Assembly (NCBI GenBank): GCA_025403435.1
Contig: CM046338.1
Location: 24,016,392-24,080,391, forward strand
From: Artocarpus heterophyllus
Taxonomy: Eukaryota > Streptophyta > Magnoliopsida > Rosales > Moraceae
DNA: 64,000 nt
Direction: 5' to 3'
Positions 34,855 to 46,793 of the stretch are shown here, one piece after another (position 1 is the first letter of the stretch; each line of letters starts with the position of its first letter). Under the pieces are notes generated by a model. It was not told where the DNA came from, ran no database searches, and saw only the letters and a list, made by a program, of their open reading frames with translations. The position numbers and the translations under genes are program-made.

Positions 34855-35454
34855 TTTTTTTTTTTTGCAAAACAAAATAAGAAACAATGCAAAGGACCTT
34901 ACCACACTCCCTTACGTGTTTCTCTCGTGAAATGGTTCACTCAATTTCACTCGTGTTTACACTCAATACTTTCGGCTTTTGTCCACTCTAATGCTCTCAC
35001 CTCTTTGCCTTTTTCCACTCGTTAATTCTCACTCAGTTCCTATAAAACTAGTCAAATCAATATCAAAATTTCCTTGACAATTCACAAATAGATTACCAAG
35101 GAGGCTCATATTAGAAACAAGACTATAACAGGAACAGATAATTTAGGCTTTTAGAAATCACACCCAGAAGGAACAAAATTTGAGCAAAAATTTTTTTGGT
35201 CTGTGCAAGGAATTCAATTTTGGATTCCTTAAATGATGAATAAAATTTTTTTTCCAGACTCTTTTTTTTTTTTCGGATCCTCTTGTTTTTCTTCTTTTCC
35301 TTTTTTTTTTCTTTCTTTCTTTCTTTGCTTTCGGATCCTTTTTTTTTTAACTGACTTTGATAATGGAAATCAAAACTCACGAATAACTGAAACAAACATA
35401 AACTAAGAGAACGGATAAGCAAAACCTGATTAGAACCTCGCTCTGATTACCAAA
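34855..35454 (-). other. CRM-A3 leader and primer-binding site
   Basis: GA-rich tract at about 35345-35250. Primer site at 35440-35452 reads TGGTAATCAGAGC, with one extra A compared with the tRNA-iMet complement; CRM-A4 has the same extra base. Confidence 0.82.
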
Positions 35455-36204
35455 TGATACGAACCCCGCCAAGAACTGATGCGACCCTAACCAAAATTGG
35501 TTTCCAAGATCAAAATTCCTAACCGGTTTTGAATGGAACCGCGACCCGATGCCTAACAAGAAGCACGAACCTTGGTATGTAAGGATGCCACAATCAGTTA
35601 TGGATGGACTGATTGATAAGTCTATGAACGCCATGAAATTTTTTGATAACTTTGAATAGTTCGTTTAGGAACCAAAGAGAATTAAACCTCAAATTGTGTG
35701 TTAAAACTTATTCCCCATTGAATGAAATTCGTTACAATATATAGGGGTTCCCCTATGCGAATTTTCAGCTCCTAATTGCCCATGGAAGTTTGGGCAAATC
35801 AATTACCAAACGTCAAATCTAAAGCAAATAAGAAAAGTTCCCTTAATGGCTTACAAGCCTTACAATAATAGAAATAAAACAAATGCAAAAAGGAAACTAG
35901 ACATTAAAAGGTAAATAGCTGATTCTTCTCGCCACGTGTCGCCTCAAAACGGGAAAGTAACTGAAATGGAAATTGCTCGATCCCTTCTAGAGCTTGAATC
36001 ACGCATTTGTTGGTCTGGATGTCACATGCAATTCCCTCAATGGGCCTCCATGCAATAGCTTGAGCCCAAGTTCCTTGAATCAGCCCAATAAGAGTTTCTT
36101 TGAACTTCTTCGCACGAGCTCTCGTAACCGGACCAATGGGAACTTGAATTGGATCTGAATATGTCTCCCACGTGCTCTTGCTTGTGCTAACGTTGTCCTC
36201 ATCA
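35455..36204 (-). repeat. Shared LTR-A between CRM-A3 and CRM-A4
   Basis: 750 bp, preceded by the A3 primer site (35440-35452) and followed by a polypurine tract complement and pol end (36205 on). It therefore serves as 5' LTR of A3 and 3' LTR of A4 at once. Confidence 0.9.
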
Positions 36205-38598
36205 TTCCCTCCTCTTGAGAGGGATTTCTCCTCAAATCGTCGCCTGCATCAAAAGGACTTAGATCAGAAACATTAAAGGAGGCACTTACACCATACTCAC
36301 CTGGCAAGTCTAGCTTGTATGAATTATCATTGATCCTTCCAAGAATTTGAAAAGGACCGTCCCCTCTAGGCAACAGCTTGGATTTCCTTTGTTCCAGAAA
36401 CCGTTCCTTGCGTAAGTGCAACCACACCCAATCGCCGGGCCCGAAGACGACCTTGTGACGCCCTTTGTTGGCTTGTTCTGCATATTGTTTAGTTCCTCGC
36501 TTGAAGTTGAGTCTTGCATTCTCGTGTATCTACTTAACAAGGTCAGCTTTTCTTTTTCCATCTAAATTCACATGCTCAAACAAAGGTAATGGCATTAAAT
36601 CCAAAGTAGTTAAAGGATTAAAACCATAAACAATTTCAAACGGTGAAAATTGTGTAGCAGAATTAACAATCGATTATAAGCAAACTCAACATGCGGTAAA
36701 CACTCCTCCCATGTTTTGATGTTCTTTTAAATGAGCATATAACTCTTTAATATGTTCAAAACCCAGTAGTTTAGCATTAAGAGTTGAGATTAAGACATAC
36801 CTGAGAGAAAGTGCATCGGGAACAACGTTTTCCTTACCTTGCTTGTAGTGAATGACATACAAAAACGTCTCTATGAATTCCACCCAACGAGCATGCCTCT
36901 TGTTCAACTTGTGTTGGCCCTTCAAGTGTTTCAGGGACTCATGATCGGTGTGAATCACGAACTCCTTAGGCCATAGGTAGTGCTGCCACGTCTCTAATGC
37001 CCGAACCAATGCATACATCTCTTTGTCATAAGTTGGGTAATTAAGAGTTCCCCCATTCAGCTTCTCACTGAAATATGCTACTGGTCTCCCTTCCTGCATT
37101 AAAACAGCACCAATTCCAACACCTGAAGCATCACATTCAATCTCAAAAGTTTTGGAAAAATTAGGTAAAGATAACAATGGAGCATTAGCCAACTTCTCCT
37201 TGATTAACTGAAATGCCTTTTCTTTCTCTTCTCCCCATCTAAACCCAACGTTCTTCTTGATCACTTCAGTCAGTAGTGCGGTTATAGTACTGAAATCTTT
37301 CATAAACCGTAGATAGAAACTAGCAAGTCTATGAAAACTCCATACATTTCCCACACTAGTTGGACTCGGCCACTCCTGGATGGCTTGCACCTTTTCTTCA
37401 TCAACCTATATACCTTGAGCACTAACAACAAAACCAAGAAACACAAGATTATCTGTGCAAAAGGTACACTTCTTGAGGTTAGCATACAACTTCTCCTTTC
37501 TAAGCACATCCAAAACAGATTTTAAATGCGCTACATGTTAGTCCATGTCTTTGCTATAAATGAGTATATCATCAAAATACACAACAAACCTGCCAATAAA
37601 TGCACTTAATACATGATTCATTAAACGCATAAATGTACTTGGAGCATTATTTAAACCAAATGGCATTACTAACCACTCATACAATCCATTTTTTGTCTTA
37701 AAGGCAGTTTTGCATTCATCACCCTCTTTCATGCGTATTTGATGGTATCCACTTTTCAAATCAATTTTTGAGAACACAGAAGCACCATGTTAATGGGATG
37801 GTGATACTTTACCGTGATATTGTTAATGGTTCTGCAATCTATGCACATCCTCCATGTCCCATCCTTCTTAGGCACGAGTAAGATTGGAACGGTGCATGGG
37901 CTCATACTTTCTCTCACGTACCCCTTTTTCATCAACTCACTGACCTGCCTTTGAAGCTCTTTTGTATCCTCAGGGTTGCTTCTATAAGCCGGTCGGTTTG
38001 GAATGGAAGCGCCAGGTACAAAATCAATCTGATGTTCTATTCCCCGCATTGGTGGCAAACCATCAGGCACCTCATCTGAAAATACATCCTTGAATTCCTG
38101 CAACAGAGAAAAAGAACTAGGCAATGCAGGGTCAAGTTCGTTAGGGTTTAAAAGCGCCTCTTTGTACAAAAGTAAAATCATTGGCTGATTTGAAAACAAT
38201 GCCCTTTTAATTTCACTGCCTCTTGCATAGAAGTTTGTTTTTCTCTCTGCTTTTCTCTCATTGGCTGATTGTGAATTCTTTTCAGCCCTCTCAATTTTCT
38301 CTCCCTTCCTCTTTTTGCTCTCCTTTTTCTCAGCCATGCCTTCCTTTTTTCTCTCACTAGCCGAACTCTCTCTCTGCACTCCCACTCTTGATTTTTCTCC
38401 ACTCTTAATTTTTGTTTATCACGTTCTCTCTGTAAACTCACTTGGTCTTCATAGACCTGTTTTGGTGTTAACGGAACAAGAGTGATCATTTTTTGATTGT
38501 GATCAAATGAGTACTTATTGGTGAAACCATCATGTTTAACTCGCCGATCAAATTGCCATGGTCTGCCTAATAACAAGTGCCTAGCTTGCATCGGAACC
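36080..38598 (-). pseudogene. CRM-A4 pol, C-terminal two thirds
   Basis: 37756-38385 covers the spacer and RT N-half; a ~40-bp deletion at 37791 removes the [12 protein letters not shown] segment; 37538-37777 holds YFDDILIYS (one codon short: FVVYFDD); 36686-37390 holds RNase H. At about 36733 the frame jumps from RNase H tail ([10 protein letters not shown]) to integrase end (MGGVFTAC... on another frame), a deletion of about 0.9 kb that removes the zinc arm and the catalytic core. 36080-36561 holds the C-terminal RGDGPFQILGRINDNSYKL. Confidence 0.87.
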
Positions 38599-38603
38599 AC
38601 ATC

Positions 38604-39404
38604 TGATACGAACCACGCCAAGAACTGACGCGACCCTAACCGAAGATGGTTTCCAAGATCAACTTTCTAACCGGTTTTGAATGGAACCGCGACCCGATGC
38701 CCAACAAGAAGCACGAACCTTGGTATGTGAGGACGCCACAATCAGCTATGGAGAGACCGATTGATAAGTCTTGGTATGTGAGGACGCCACAATCAGCTAT
38801 GGATGGACTGATTGATAAGTCTATGAACGCCACGGAAGTTTCCGATAAGTTCGAATAGTTCGTTTAGGAACTAAAGAGAATTAAACCTCAAAATTATATG
38901 TTATTACTTGTATCCCATTGAATGAAATTCGTTACAATATATAGGGGTTCTTATGCGAATTTTCAGCTCCTAATTCCCCATGGAATTTCGGCAAATCAAT
39001 TACCAAATCACCTAATCTAAAGCAAATAAGGTAAGTGTGCTTAATGGCTTAAAAACTTTACAATAATAGAAATAAACAAACGAAAATAAAGGAAACTAGA
39101 CATTAAAAAGGTCAAAACCTGATTCTTCTCGCCATGTGTCGCCTCAAAATGGGAAAGTAACTGAAATGGAAATTACTCAATCCCTTCTATAGCTTGAATC
39201 ACGCATTTATTGGTCTGGTTGTCGCATGCAATTCCCTCAATGGGCCTCCATGCAATAGCTTGAGCCCAAGTTGCTTGAATCAGCCCAATAAGCGTTTCTT
39301 TAAACTTCTTCGCACGAGCTCTCGTAACCGGACCAATGGGAACTTGAATTGGATCTGAATATGTCTCCCACGTGCTCTTGCTTGTGCTAACGATATCCTC
39401 ATCA
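38604..39404 (-). repeat. 3' LTR of CRM-A5
   Basis: 801 bp with two 51-bp hairpin units (hairpins at 38739-38763 and 38790-38814). TATA box on the minus strand at 38937-38945. The pol frame ends at 39173, so the last ~77 codons are LTR-encoded. Confidence 0.95.
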
Positions 39405-42400
39405 TTCCCCTCCTCTTGAGAAGGATTTGTCCTCAAATCGTCGCCTGCATCAAAAGGACTTAGGTCAGAAACATTAAAGGAGGCACTTACACCATACTCA
39501 CCTGGCAAGTCTAGCTTGTACGCATTATCATTGATCCTTTCGAGAACTTGAAAAGGACCGTCCCCTCTAGGCAATAGCTTGGATTTCCTTTGTTCTGGAA
39601 ATCGTTCCTTGCGTAAGTGCAACCACACCCAATCACCGGGCTCGAAGACGAGCTTGTGACGCCCTTTGTTGGCTTGTTCAGCATATTGTTTAGTCCTTCG
39701 CTCGATGTTGAGTCTTACCTTCTCGTGTATCTGCTTAACAAGATCAGCTTTTCTTTTTCCATCTAAATTCACATGCTCAGACAAAGGTAATGGCATTAAA
39801 TCAAAAGGAGTTAAAGGATTAAAACCATAAACAATTTCAAATGGTGAAAATTGAGTAGCAGAATGAACAGATCGATTATAAGCAAACTCAACATGTGGTA
39901 AACACTCCTCCCATGTTTTGATGTTCTTTTTAATGACAGCCCTCAACAAAGTAGACAAGGTTCTATTCACAACTTCTGTTTGACCATCGGTTTGAGGGTG
40001 ACAAGTAGTTGAAAACAATAGCTTAGTCCCTAACTTAGCCCACAAAGTCTTCCAAAAGTAGCTTAAGAACTTGGTGTCCCTATCAGAAACAATTGTCCTA
40101 GGCATACCATGAAGCCTCACAATTTCCCTAAAGAACAAATCAGCAACATTGGAAGCATCATCTGTCTTGTGGCATGGAATAAAATGAGCCATCTTTGAAA
40201 ACCTATCCACGACCACAAATATTGAGTCTCTTCCCCGTTTAGACCTAGGCAAACCTAACACAAAATCCATCGAAATATCAATCCAGGGTTCACTAGGTAT
40301 TGGTAAAGGGGTGTATAAACCATGGGCCTGCACTCTTGATTTAGCCTGCCTACAAGTTACACATCTACCACAAAGCCTCTCAACATCTCGTTTCATATGT
40401 GGCCAATAGAAGTGTTCCTGCAACATAGCTAAAGTCTTCATTTCTCCAAAATGTCCCATCAATCCTCCCCCATGGGATTCCCTCACAAGCAAATCTCTTA
40501 ATGAACAATTAGGCACACATAATTTATTCTCCCGAAACAAGTATCCCTCATGCCTAAAGTACTTACCACTAGCAATTCTCGCACAAGCTTGATACTCAGT
40601 AGTAAAGTCATGGTCATCAGCATATAACTCTTTAATGTGTTCAAAACCCAGTAGTTTAGCATTAAGAGTTGAGATTAAGACATACCTGCGAGAAAGTGCA
40701 TCGGCAACGACGTTTTCCTTACCTTGCTTGTAGCGAATGACATACGGAAACGTCTCTATGAATTCCACCCAACGAGCATGCCTTTTGTTCAGCTTGTGCT
40801 GGCCCTTCAAGTGTTTCAGGGACTCATGATCAGTGTGAATCATGAACTCCTTAGGCCACAGGTAGTGCTGCCATGTCTCTAATGCCCGAACCAATGCATA
40901 CATCTCTTTATCATAAGTTGGGTAATTAAGAGTTGCCCCATTCAGCTTCTCACTGAAATATGCTATTGGTCTCCCTTCCTGTATTAAAAGAGCACCAATT
41001 CCAACACCTGAAGCATCACATTCAATCTCAAAAGTTTTGGAAAAATTAGGTAAAGATAACAATGGAGCATTTGTCAACTTCTCCTTGAGTAGCTGAAATG
41101 CCTTTTCTTGCTCTTCTCCCCATCTAAACCCAACATTCTTCTTGATGACTTCAGTCAGTGGTGCGGCTATAGTACTGAAATCTTTCACAAACCGCCTGTA
41201 GAAACTAGCAAGTCCAAGAAAACTCCGTACATTTCCCACACTAGTTGGACTCGGCCACTCTTGGATGGCTCGCACCTTTTCTTCATCAACCTGTATACCT
41301 TGAGCACTAACAACAAAACCAAGTAACACAAGCTTATCTGTGCAAAAGGTACATTTCTTGAGGTTAGCATACAACTTTTCCTTCCGCAAAACATCTAAAA
41401 CAAGTTTCAAATGTTCAATATGTTCATCCGAATTGCTGCTATAGATAAGGATATCATCAAAATAAACAACGACAAATTTTCCAATAAAAGCCCGCAAAAC
41501 ATGGTTCATTAAACGCATAAATGTGCTAGGCGCATTGGTTAAACCGAAAGGCATTACCAACCACTCATACAAGCCTTGTTTTGTTTTGAAAGCCGTCTTC
41601 CACTCGTCTCCCTCTTTCATGCGAATTTGATGATATCCACTCTTCAGATCAATTTTAGAAAACACACAAGCACCATGCAATTCATCTAACATGTCATCCA
41701 AGCGAGGAATGGGATGTCGATACTTTACCGTGATGTTGTTGATGGCTCGACAATCAACGCACATCCTCCAAGTCCCATCTTTCTTAGGCACAAGTAAAAC
41801 TACTACGGCGCACGGGCTCATGCTTTCTCTCACGTGTCCCTTCTCCATCAACTCATTTACCTGCCGTTGGAGTTCCTTTGTCTCCTCGGGATTACTCCTA
41901 TAGGCTGGTCGGTTTGGGATTGTAGCTCCAGGTATGAAGTCGATTTGATGTTCAATCCCGCGGATTGGAGGTAAACCTTGCGGTGTTTCCTCGGGAAAGA
42001 TATCCTCATAATCCTGCAAAAGAGAAACAACAGAACTATGCAAGGTGGAATCAAGATCGTTAGTGTTTAATAACGCCTCCTTGTACATGAGTAAAATCAT
42101 CGGCTGATTAGAAAACAAAGCTCTTCTCACATCACTCTTTCTTGCATAAAAGTTTGTTTTTCTCTCTACTTTTCTCTCATTGGCTGCTTGTGAATTCTTT
42201 TCAGCCCTCTCAATTTTTTCTCCCTTGCTCTCTTTGCTCTCCTTTTTCTCGGCCATCTCTTCTTTTTTTCTCTCACTGGCCGAACTCTCTCTCTGCACTC
42301 CCACTCTTGATTTTTCTTCGCTCTTCATTTTTTTATAACTTTCTCTCTGTAAGCTCACTTGGTCTTCATAGACTTGTTTTGGTGTTAATGGAACAAGAGT

Positions 42401-42778
42401 GACTGTCTTTTGATTGTGAAAAAATGAGTACTTGTTGGTGAAACCATCATGCTTAACTCGCTGATCAAATTGCCATGGTCTGCCAAATAATAAGTGCCCA
42501 GCTTGCATTGGAACCACATCGCACAAAACTTCATCTGCATATCTTCCAATGCGAAAAGGAACTAACACCTGTTTATGCACCTTTACCTCACCAGTATCGT
42601 TTAACCATTGCAATTTATATGGTCGAGGATGCTTAATTGTTGGCAGCCCTAACTTCTCTACCATGGTTGTGCTAGCAACATTAGTACAACTCCCACCATC
42701 AATAATCACACTACATACCTTGTTTTGAACGTGGCACCTAGTGTGGAAGATGTTTTCCCGTTGCACCTCTTCATCTTC
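39173..42778 (-). CDS. CRM-A5 pol part of gag-pol (protease, RT, RNase H, integrase, C-terminal motif)
   Basis: About 1200 open codons after a premature stop at 42779-42781. Protease [13 protein letters not shown] near the start (D-G-G site, the CRM form). Charged E/K-rich spacer. RT with [31 protein letters not shown] and YFDDILIYS (about 41450). RNase H with [28 protein letters not shown] and [10 protein letters not shown]. Integrase zinc arm (H-x5-H ... CVTC), core D ([11 protein letters not shown]), D ([10 protein letters not shown]), E ([10 protein letters not shown]). C-terminal [20 protein letters not shown] and LTR-encoded [19 protein letters not shown]. Catalytic residues all look intact; P-to-V in [11 protein letters not shown] is a small oddity. 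In the parent form it would be cleaved from one gag-pol. Confidence 0.93.
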   Translation of the reverse strand, partial: EDEEVQRENIFHTRCHVQNKVCSVIIDGGSCTNVASTTMVEKLGLPTIKHPRPYKLQWLNDTGEVKVHKQVLVPFRIGRYADEVLCDVVPMQAGHLLFGRPWQFDQRVKHDGFTNKYSFFHNQKTVTLVPLTPKQVYEDQVSLQRESYKKMKSEEKSRVGVQRESSASERKKEEMAEKKESKESKGEKIERAEKNSQAANERKVERKTNFYARKSDVRRALFSNQPMILLMYKEALLNTNDLDSTLHSSVVSLLQDYEDIFPEETPQGLPPIRGIEHQIDFIPGATIPNRPAYRSNPEETKELQRQVNELMEKGHVRESMSPCAVVVLLVPKKDGTWRMCVDCRAINNITVKYRHPIPRLDDMLDELHGACVFSKIDLKSGYHQIRMKEGDEWKTAFKTKQGLYEWLVMPFGLTNAPSTFMRLMNHVLRAFIGKFVVVYFDDILIYSSNSDEHIEHLKLVLDVLRKEKLYANLKKCTFCTDKLVLLGFVVSAQGIQVDEEKVRAIQEWPSPTSVGNVRSFLGLASFYRRFVKDFSTIAAPLTEVIKKNVGFRWGEEQEKAFQLLKEKLTNAPLLSLPNFSKTFEIECDASGVGIGALLIQEGRPIAYFSEKLNGATLNYPTYDKEMYALVRALETWQHYLWPKEFMIHTDHESLKHLKGQHKLNKRHARWVEFIETFPYVIRYKQGKENVVADALSRRYVLISTLNAKLLGFEHIKELYADDHDFTTEYQACARIASGKYFRHEGYLFRENKLCVPNCSLRDLLVRESHGGGLMGHFGEMKTLAMLQEHFYWPHMKRDVERLCGRCVTCRQAKSRVQAHGLYTPLPIPSEPWIDISMDFVLGLPRSKRGRDSIFVVVDRFSKMAHFIPCHKTDDASNVADLFFREIVRLHGMPRTIVSDRDTKFLSYFWKTLWAKLGTKLLFSTTCHPQTDGQTEVVNRTLSTLLRAVIKKNIKTWEECLPHVEFAYNRSVHSATQFSPFEIVYGFNPLTPFDLMPLPLSEHVNLDGKRKADLVKQIHEKVRLNIERRTKQYAEQANKGRHKLVFEPGDWVWLHLRKERFPEQRKSKLLPRGDGPFQVLERINDNAYKLDLPGEYGVSASFNVSDLSPFDAGDDLRTNPSQEEGNDEDIVSTSKSTWETYSDPIQVPIGPVTRARAKKFKETLIGLIQATWAQAIAWRPIEGIACDNQTNKCVIQAIEGIE

Positions 42779-44011
42779 TTATTTGGCTTGCACACTTAAA
42801 GCTCTCCTTGTGACCAACAATTCTCCTTGGACAGCGCACTCCTCATCGTCGGCATCCTCTAATGAAGGCATAGAATCATTGTCCAAATCCTCCTCGGTTT
42901 CAATGTCTCCATTGTCCCGTATCACCATAACTCGTTTGTTCGGACATTGGCTTGCTATATGACCCCTGCCTTGACATTTAAAACATTTAATATCACGAGT
43001 CCGAGTAGTGGAAGAATCAGATTTACCTTGATTCCCATGGCTGGCCACCTCTTGTTTTTGCTCGATCTTTGGCTTGGGGTTGGATTGCTTCTCATCCCTC
43101 TTCCATTGGTTGATTTTCCAAGCCGATGTACTCGGGTTTTGGCTAGGACGTGTGCTACTGCCCCTCCTCATAAGTTGATTCTCAATTTTAATAGCCATGT
43201 GCACCATGTCCTCCAACTCCACATAATGTTGTAACTCAACGGCATTGTGAATTTCTCGGTTCAAACCCGCCAAAAACCTTGCCATTGTAGCCTCCCGATC
43301 CTCCTCTATATTAGCCCGAATCATCATAACCTCCATCTCCTTATAGTACTCCTCTACACTCCGGTTGCCCTGCTTAAGGTTTTGTAGTTTGTTGTACAAC
43401 TCCCGGTAGTAGTAAGTTGGTACAAACCGCTTCCTCATCACGGTCTTCATCTCTTCCCATGACTCAATAGGTCGCTCTCTATTTCGTCTTCTGTTTATAA
43501 CAAGTTGATCCCACCAAGTAATAGCATAATCAGAAAATTCAATTACAGCCAATTTTACCTTCTTCGCCTCGGAATAGTAGTGGCAGTTAAAGATGAACTC
43601 CATTTTCTTCTCCCATTCTAGGTATGCTTCTGGATTGGATTTGCCTTGAAATGATGGTATCTTCATTTTTATGCCTCTCAAACTATCATCTTCCCGGTTC
43701 CTAACTCCTCTATCCCGTCCAAATCTTCGGTGACTACCCGCTGAATCTTCTCCTTCGTCAAACTCTTCCCCATCAATCCTATAGTAGTCATCAACCTCTC
43801 CTCTAACCGGAACCCTTTCTCGCCTATGCGCATGAGGAACATGTTGTGGTTGTTCCACACGTGCATTCTCTATCCGGTCTATCCTCTCATGAAGCTGTCC
43901 TATCTCTCCCCTCAACAATCGCCTCATCTCCCCCGTCATCGCTTCCATAAGAAGTTTTGGGTCTGCTCCACCCGAGGTACCCTCAATAGTGTTCTTGCTG
44001 TTGTTTGACAT
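42779..44011 (-). CDS. CRM-A5 gag
   Basis: 410 aa from ATG 44011 (MSNNSKNTIEGTSGG) to TAA at 42779-42781. Helical N-terminus about residues 20-50, acidic linker 72-90, capsid about 114-285 (KMKIPSFQGK to NQLMRRGSS), zinc knuckle C343-C346-H351-C356 (CX2CX4HX4C), acidic stretch 368-392. In sister copies the codon at the stop is GAA within [13 protein letters not shown], so gag and pol were one frame of about 1613 codons and this stop is a single G-to-T change. Forms the particle and binds RNA. Confidence 0.95.
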   Translation of the reverse strand: MSNNSKNTIEGTSGGADPKLLMEAMTGEMRRLLRGEIGQLHERIDRIENARVEQPQHVPHAHRRERVPVRGEVDDYYRIDGEEFDEGEDSAGSHRRFGRDRGVRNREDDSLRGIKMKIPSFQGKSNPEAYLEWEKKMEFIFNCHYYSEAKKVKLAVIEFSDYAITWWDQLVINRRRNRERPIESWEEMKTVMRKRFVPTYYYRELYNKLQNLKQGNRSVEEYYKEMEVMMIRANIEEDREATMARFLAGLNREIHNAVELQHYVELEDMVHMAIKIENQLMRRGSSTRPSQNPSTSAWKINQWKRDEKQSNPKPKIEQKQEVASHGNQGKSDSSTTRTRDIKCFKCQGRGHIASQCPNKRVMVIRDNGDIETEEDLDNDSMPSLEDADDEECAVQGELLVTRRALSVQAK

Positions 44012-44442
44012 TTTCCAAGGACCTTACCACACTCCCTTACGTGTTTCACTCGTGAAATGGTTCACTCAATTTCACTCGTGTTTACACTCAATACTTTCGG
44101 CTTTTGTCCACTCAAATGCTCTCGCCTCTATGCCTTTTTCCACTCTTTAATTCTCTCTCAGTTCCTATAAAACTAGTCAAATCAATATCAAAAATTTCCT
44201 TGACAATTACAAATAGATTAACAAAAAGACAAGACTATAACAGAAACAAAAGGTTTAGGCTTTCAGAATCACACCCAAAAGGAACAAAATTTGAACAAAA
44301 TTTTTTGGTCTATGCAAGGAATTCAATTTCGGATTCCTTAAATGATGAATAACAAGAATCTGAAATAAAAATGTAAGGAAGGTTTCCAGACTCTTTTTTT
44401 TTTCTTTTTTTTTTCGGATCCTCTTGTTTTTCTTCTTTTCCC

Positions 44443-44475
<33 letters not shown>

Positions 44476-44608
44476 CTTTTCTTTTCGGTTCTTTTTTTTT
44501 TTAAACGACTTTGATAATGGAAATCAAAAACTCACGAATAACTGAAACAAACATAAAATAAGAGAATGGATAAGCAAAACCTGATTAGAACCTCGCTCTG
44601 ATACCAAA
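44012..44608 (-). other. CRM-A5 leader and primer-binding site
   Basis: GA-rich tract at about 44500-44390 with AGTCTGGAAACC; primer site at 44595-44606, perfect to tRNA-iMet. Compared with A3 and A4, about 40 nt directly before the ATG (the A-run and TTTTGTTTTGCA) are missing. Confidence 0.85.
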
Positions 44609-45409
44609 TGATACGAACCACGCCAAGAACTGACGCGACCCTAACCGAAGATGGTTTCCAAGATCAACTTTCTAACCGGTTTTGAATGGAACCGCGACCC
44701 GATGCCCAACAAGAAGCACGAACCTTGGTATGTGAGGACGCCACAATCAGCTATGGAGAGACTGATTGATAAGTCTTGGTATGTGAGGACGCCACAATCA
44801 GCTATGGATGGACTGATTGATAAGTCTATGAACGCCACGGAAGTTTCCGATAAGTTCGAATAGTTCGTTTAGGAACTAAAGAGAATTAAACCTCAAAATT
44901 ATATGTTATTACTTGTATCTCATTGAATGAAATTCGTTACAATATATAGGGGTTCCTATGCGAATTTTCAGCTCCTAATTCCCCATGGAATTTCGGCAAA
45001 TCAATTACCAAATCACCTAATCTAAAGCAAATAAGGTAAGTGTCCTTAATGGCTTAAAAACTTTACAATAATAGAAATAAACAAACGAAAATAAAGGAAA
45101 CTAGACATTAAAAAGGTCAAAACCTGATTCTTCTCGCCATGTGTCGCCTCAAAATGGGAAAGTAACTGAAATGGAAATTACTCAATCCCTTCTATAGCTT
45201 GAATCACGCATTTATTGGTCTGGTTGTCACACGCAATTCCCTCAATGGGCCTCCATGCAATAGCTTGAGCCCAAGTTGCTTGAATCAGCCCAATAAGCGT
45301 TTCTTTAAACTTCTTCGCACGAGCTCTCGTAACCGGACCAATGGGAACTTGAATTGGATCTGAATATGTCTCCCACGTGCTCTTGCTTGTGCTAACGATA
45401 TCCTCATCA
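44609..45409 (-). repeat. 5' LTR of CRM-A5
   Basis: 801 bp; sits next to TSD ACATC, after which the CRM-A4 protease resumes in the opposite half of the split codon run. Confidence 0.95.
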
Positions 45410-45414
45410 ACATC

Positions 45415-46166
45415 GCACAAAACTTCATCTTCATATCTTCTAATGTGAAAAGAAACTAACACTTGCTTATGCACCTTAACCTCACCACTATCATTTAACC
45501 ATTGCAATTTATATGGTCGAGGATGCTTACTTGTTGGCAGCCCTAACTTCTCTACCATGGTTGTGCTAGCAACATTAGTACAACTCCCGTCATCAATAAT
45601 CACACTACATAACTTGTTTTGGACGTGGCACCTAGTGTGGAAAATGTTTTCCCATTGCACCTCTTCATCTTCTTCTTTGGCTTGCACCCTTAAAGCTCTT
45701 CTTGTAACCAACAATTATCCTTGGATAGCGCACTCCTCATCGTTGTTTTCCTCTAATGAAGGCACAAAATCGTTGTCTGAATCCTCGTCTGTTTCAATCT
45801 CTCCATTGTCCCGCATCACCATAGCTTGTTTTTTCGGACATTGGCTTGCTATGTGGCCCCTGCCTTGACATTTAAAACATTTAATATCACGATTTCGAGT
45901 AGTGAAAGAATCGAATTTACCTTGATTACCATGGCTGGCCACCTCTTGTTTTTGCTCGGTCAGTGGCTTGGTGTTGGGTTGCTTCTCATCCTTCTTCCAT
46001 TGGTTCATTTTCCAAGCTGATGTACTCAGGTTTTGGCTGGGACGTGTGTTACTGCCCCTCCTCATAAGTTGATTCTCAATTTTGATAGCCATATGCACCA
46101 TGTCCTCCAACTCCACATAATGTTGTAACTCAACGGCATTGTGAATATCTTGTTTCAAGCCCGCCA
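45415..46166 (-). pseudogene. CRM-A4 protease start and gag end
   Basis: Minus-strand frames hold gag tail (GLKQDIHNAVELQHYVELED), zinc knuckle CFKCQGRGHIASQCPKKQ, then protease [13 protein letters not shown], where the active site D-G-G has become D-D-G. A stop falls near 45715. The frame 45178-45714 runs from A4 protease into the A5 LTR only by chance of insertion. Confidence 0.85.
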
Positions 46167-46659
46167 AAAACTGACAGAGACTTAGGGAGCTCAAATGCAT
46201 GGAAGGTGGTTGACTCAATACAAGTTCCTGTTGGACCAGTCACAAGAGCCCGAGCTAAGAAATTCAAGGAAGCACTACATGGGTTTATTCACAAAATCTG
46301 GAATCAAGAAAATTTGTGCAAGCCCATTGACCCAGGCCCACGTCAACCACAACGGTGCATCAATTTGATCCAAGTTCTAGAAGAATCCAGATGAGTCAAG
46401 CTTGAAATCAGCTCAAATTTTGCAAGATCAAGTCAATGGAAGAATTTTGAAAACTTTCCCATTATTGGCACACATGCGGCTGATCATTTGTGCAAATTGT
46501 TGACCATGATTAATTGCACTTTCCTTTAATTGTTGGGCATGTAAATGGCTGAAAATCAGTCATTAAGACTTTCCTTTCTTTGGGTTTTTATTTTAGGCTT
46601 AGTAATTATGTTTGAATTTGTCAACTTTTCTTTTTGGACAACACTTTGTAATTTTGGCC

Positions 46660-46669
46660 TATAAATAGG
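46660..46669 (+). promoter_or_regulatory. TATA box in LTR-B
   Basis: CTATAAATAG after AATTTTGGC, conserved in all LTR-B copies; predicted RNA start about 46690, some 105 nt before the hairpin. Confidence 0.7.
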
Positions 46670-46793
46670 CGTTTGCAAGGTGAATGAATAATTGATGAAT
46701 GTTTATTTTTCTGAGAGAGAAAATTCTTTCTTTGGTTCTTTGACGAACTACAAGAACTCATCGGATCAATCCGGGCATTCAACCCTGACTTAT

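Larger units (their letters stand above)
29500..36204 (-). mobile_element. CRM-A3, left member of an A3-A4 tandem
   Basis: LTR-A 29500-30249, internal region 30250-35454, LTR-A 35455-36204 (both 750 bp). The right LTR is followed not by flank but by the polypurine tract and pol end of CRM-A4, so the two elements share it. Left flank TCAAG (29495-29499) does not match the right flank CTAGT after A4 (56135-56139). Confidence 0.9.
38604..45409 (-). mobile_element. CRM-A5, nearly intact young retrotransposon
   Basis: 6.8 kb. Both LTRs are exactly 801 bp (38604-39404, 44609-45409) and I count about 6 differences between them. TSD ACATC at 38599-38603 and 45410-45414. Primer site TGGTATCAGAGC at 44595-44606; polypurine tract at 39405-39417. 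One gag-pol frame is broken by a single stop. Its RT region is CRM-B-like (see findings). Confidence 0.97.

Noticed and set aside
45178..45714. Protease fused to the C-terminal [14 protein letters not shown] motif as a new gene
   Set aside because: The frame simply runs from the CRM-A4 protease across the TSD into the inserted LTR of CRM-A5.
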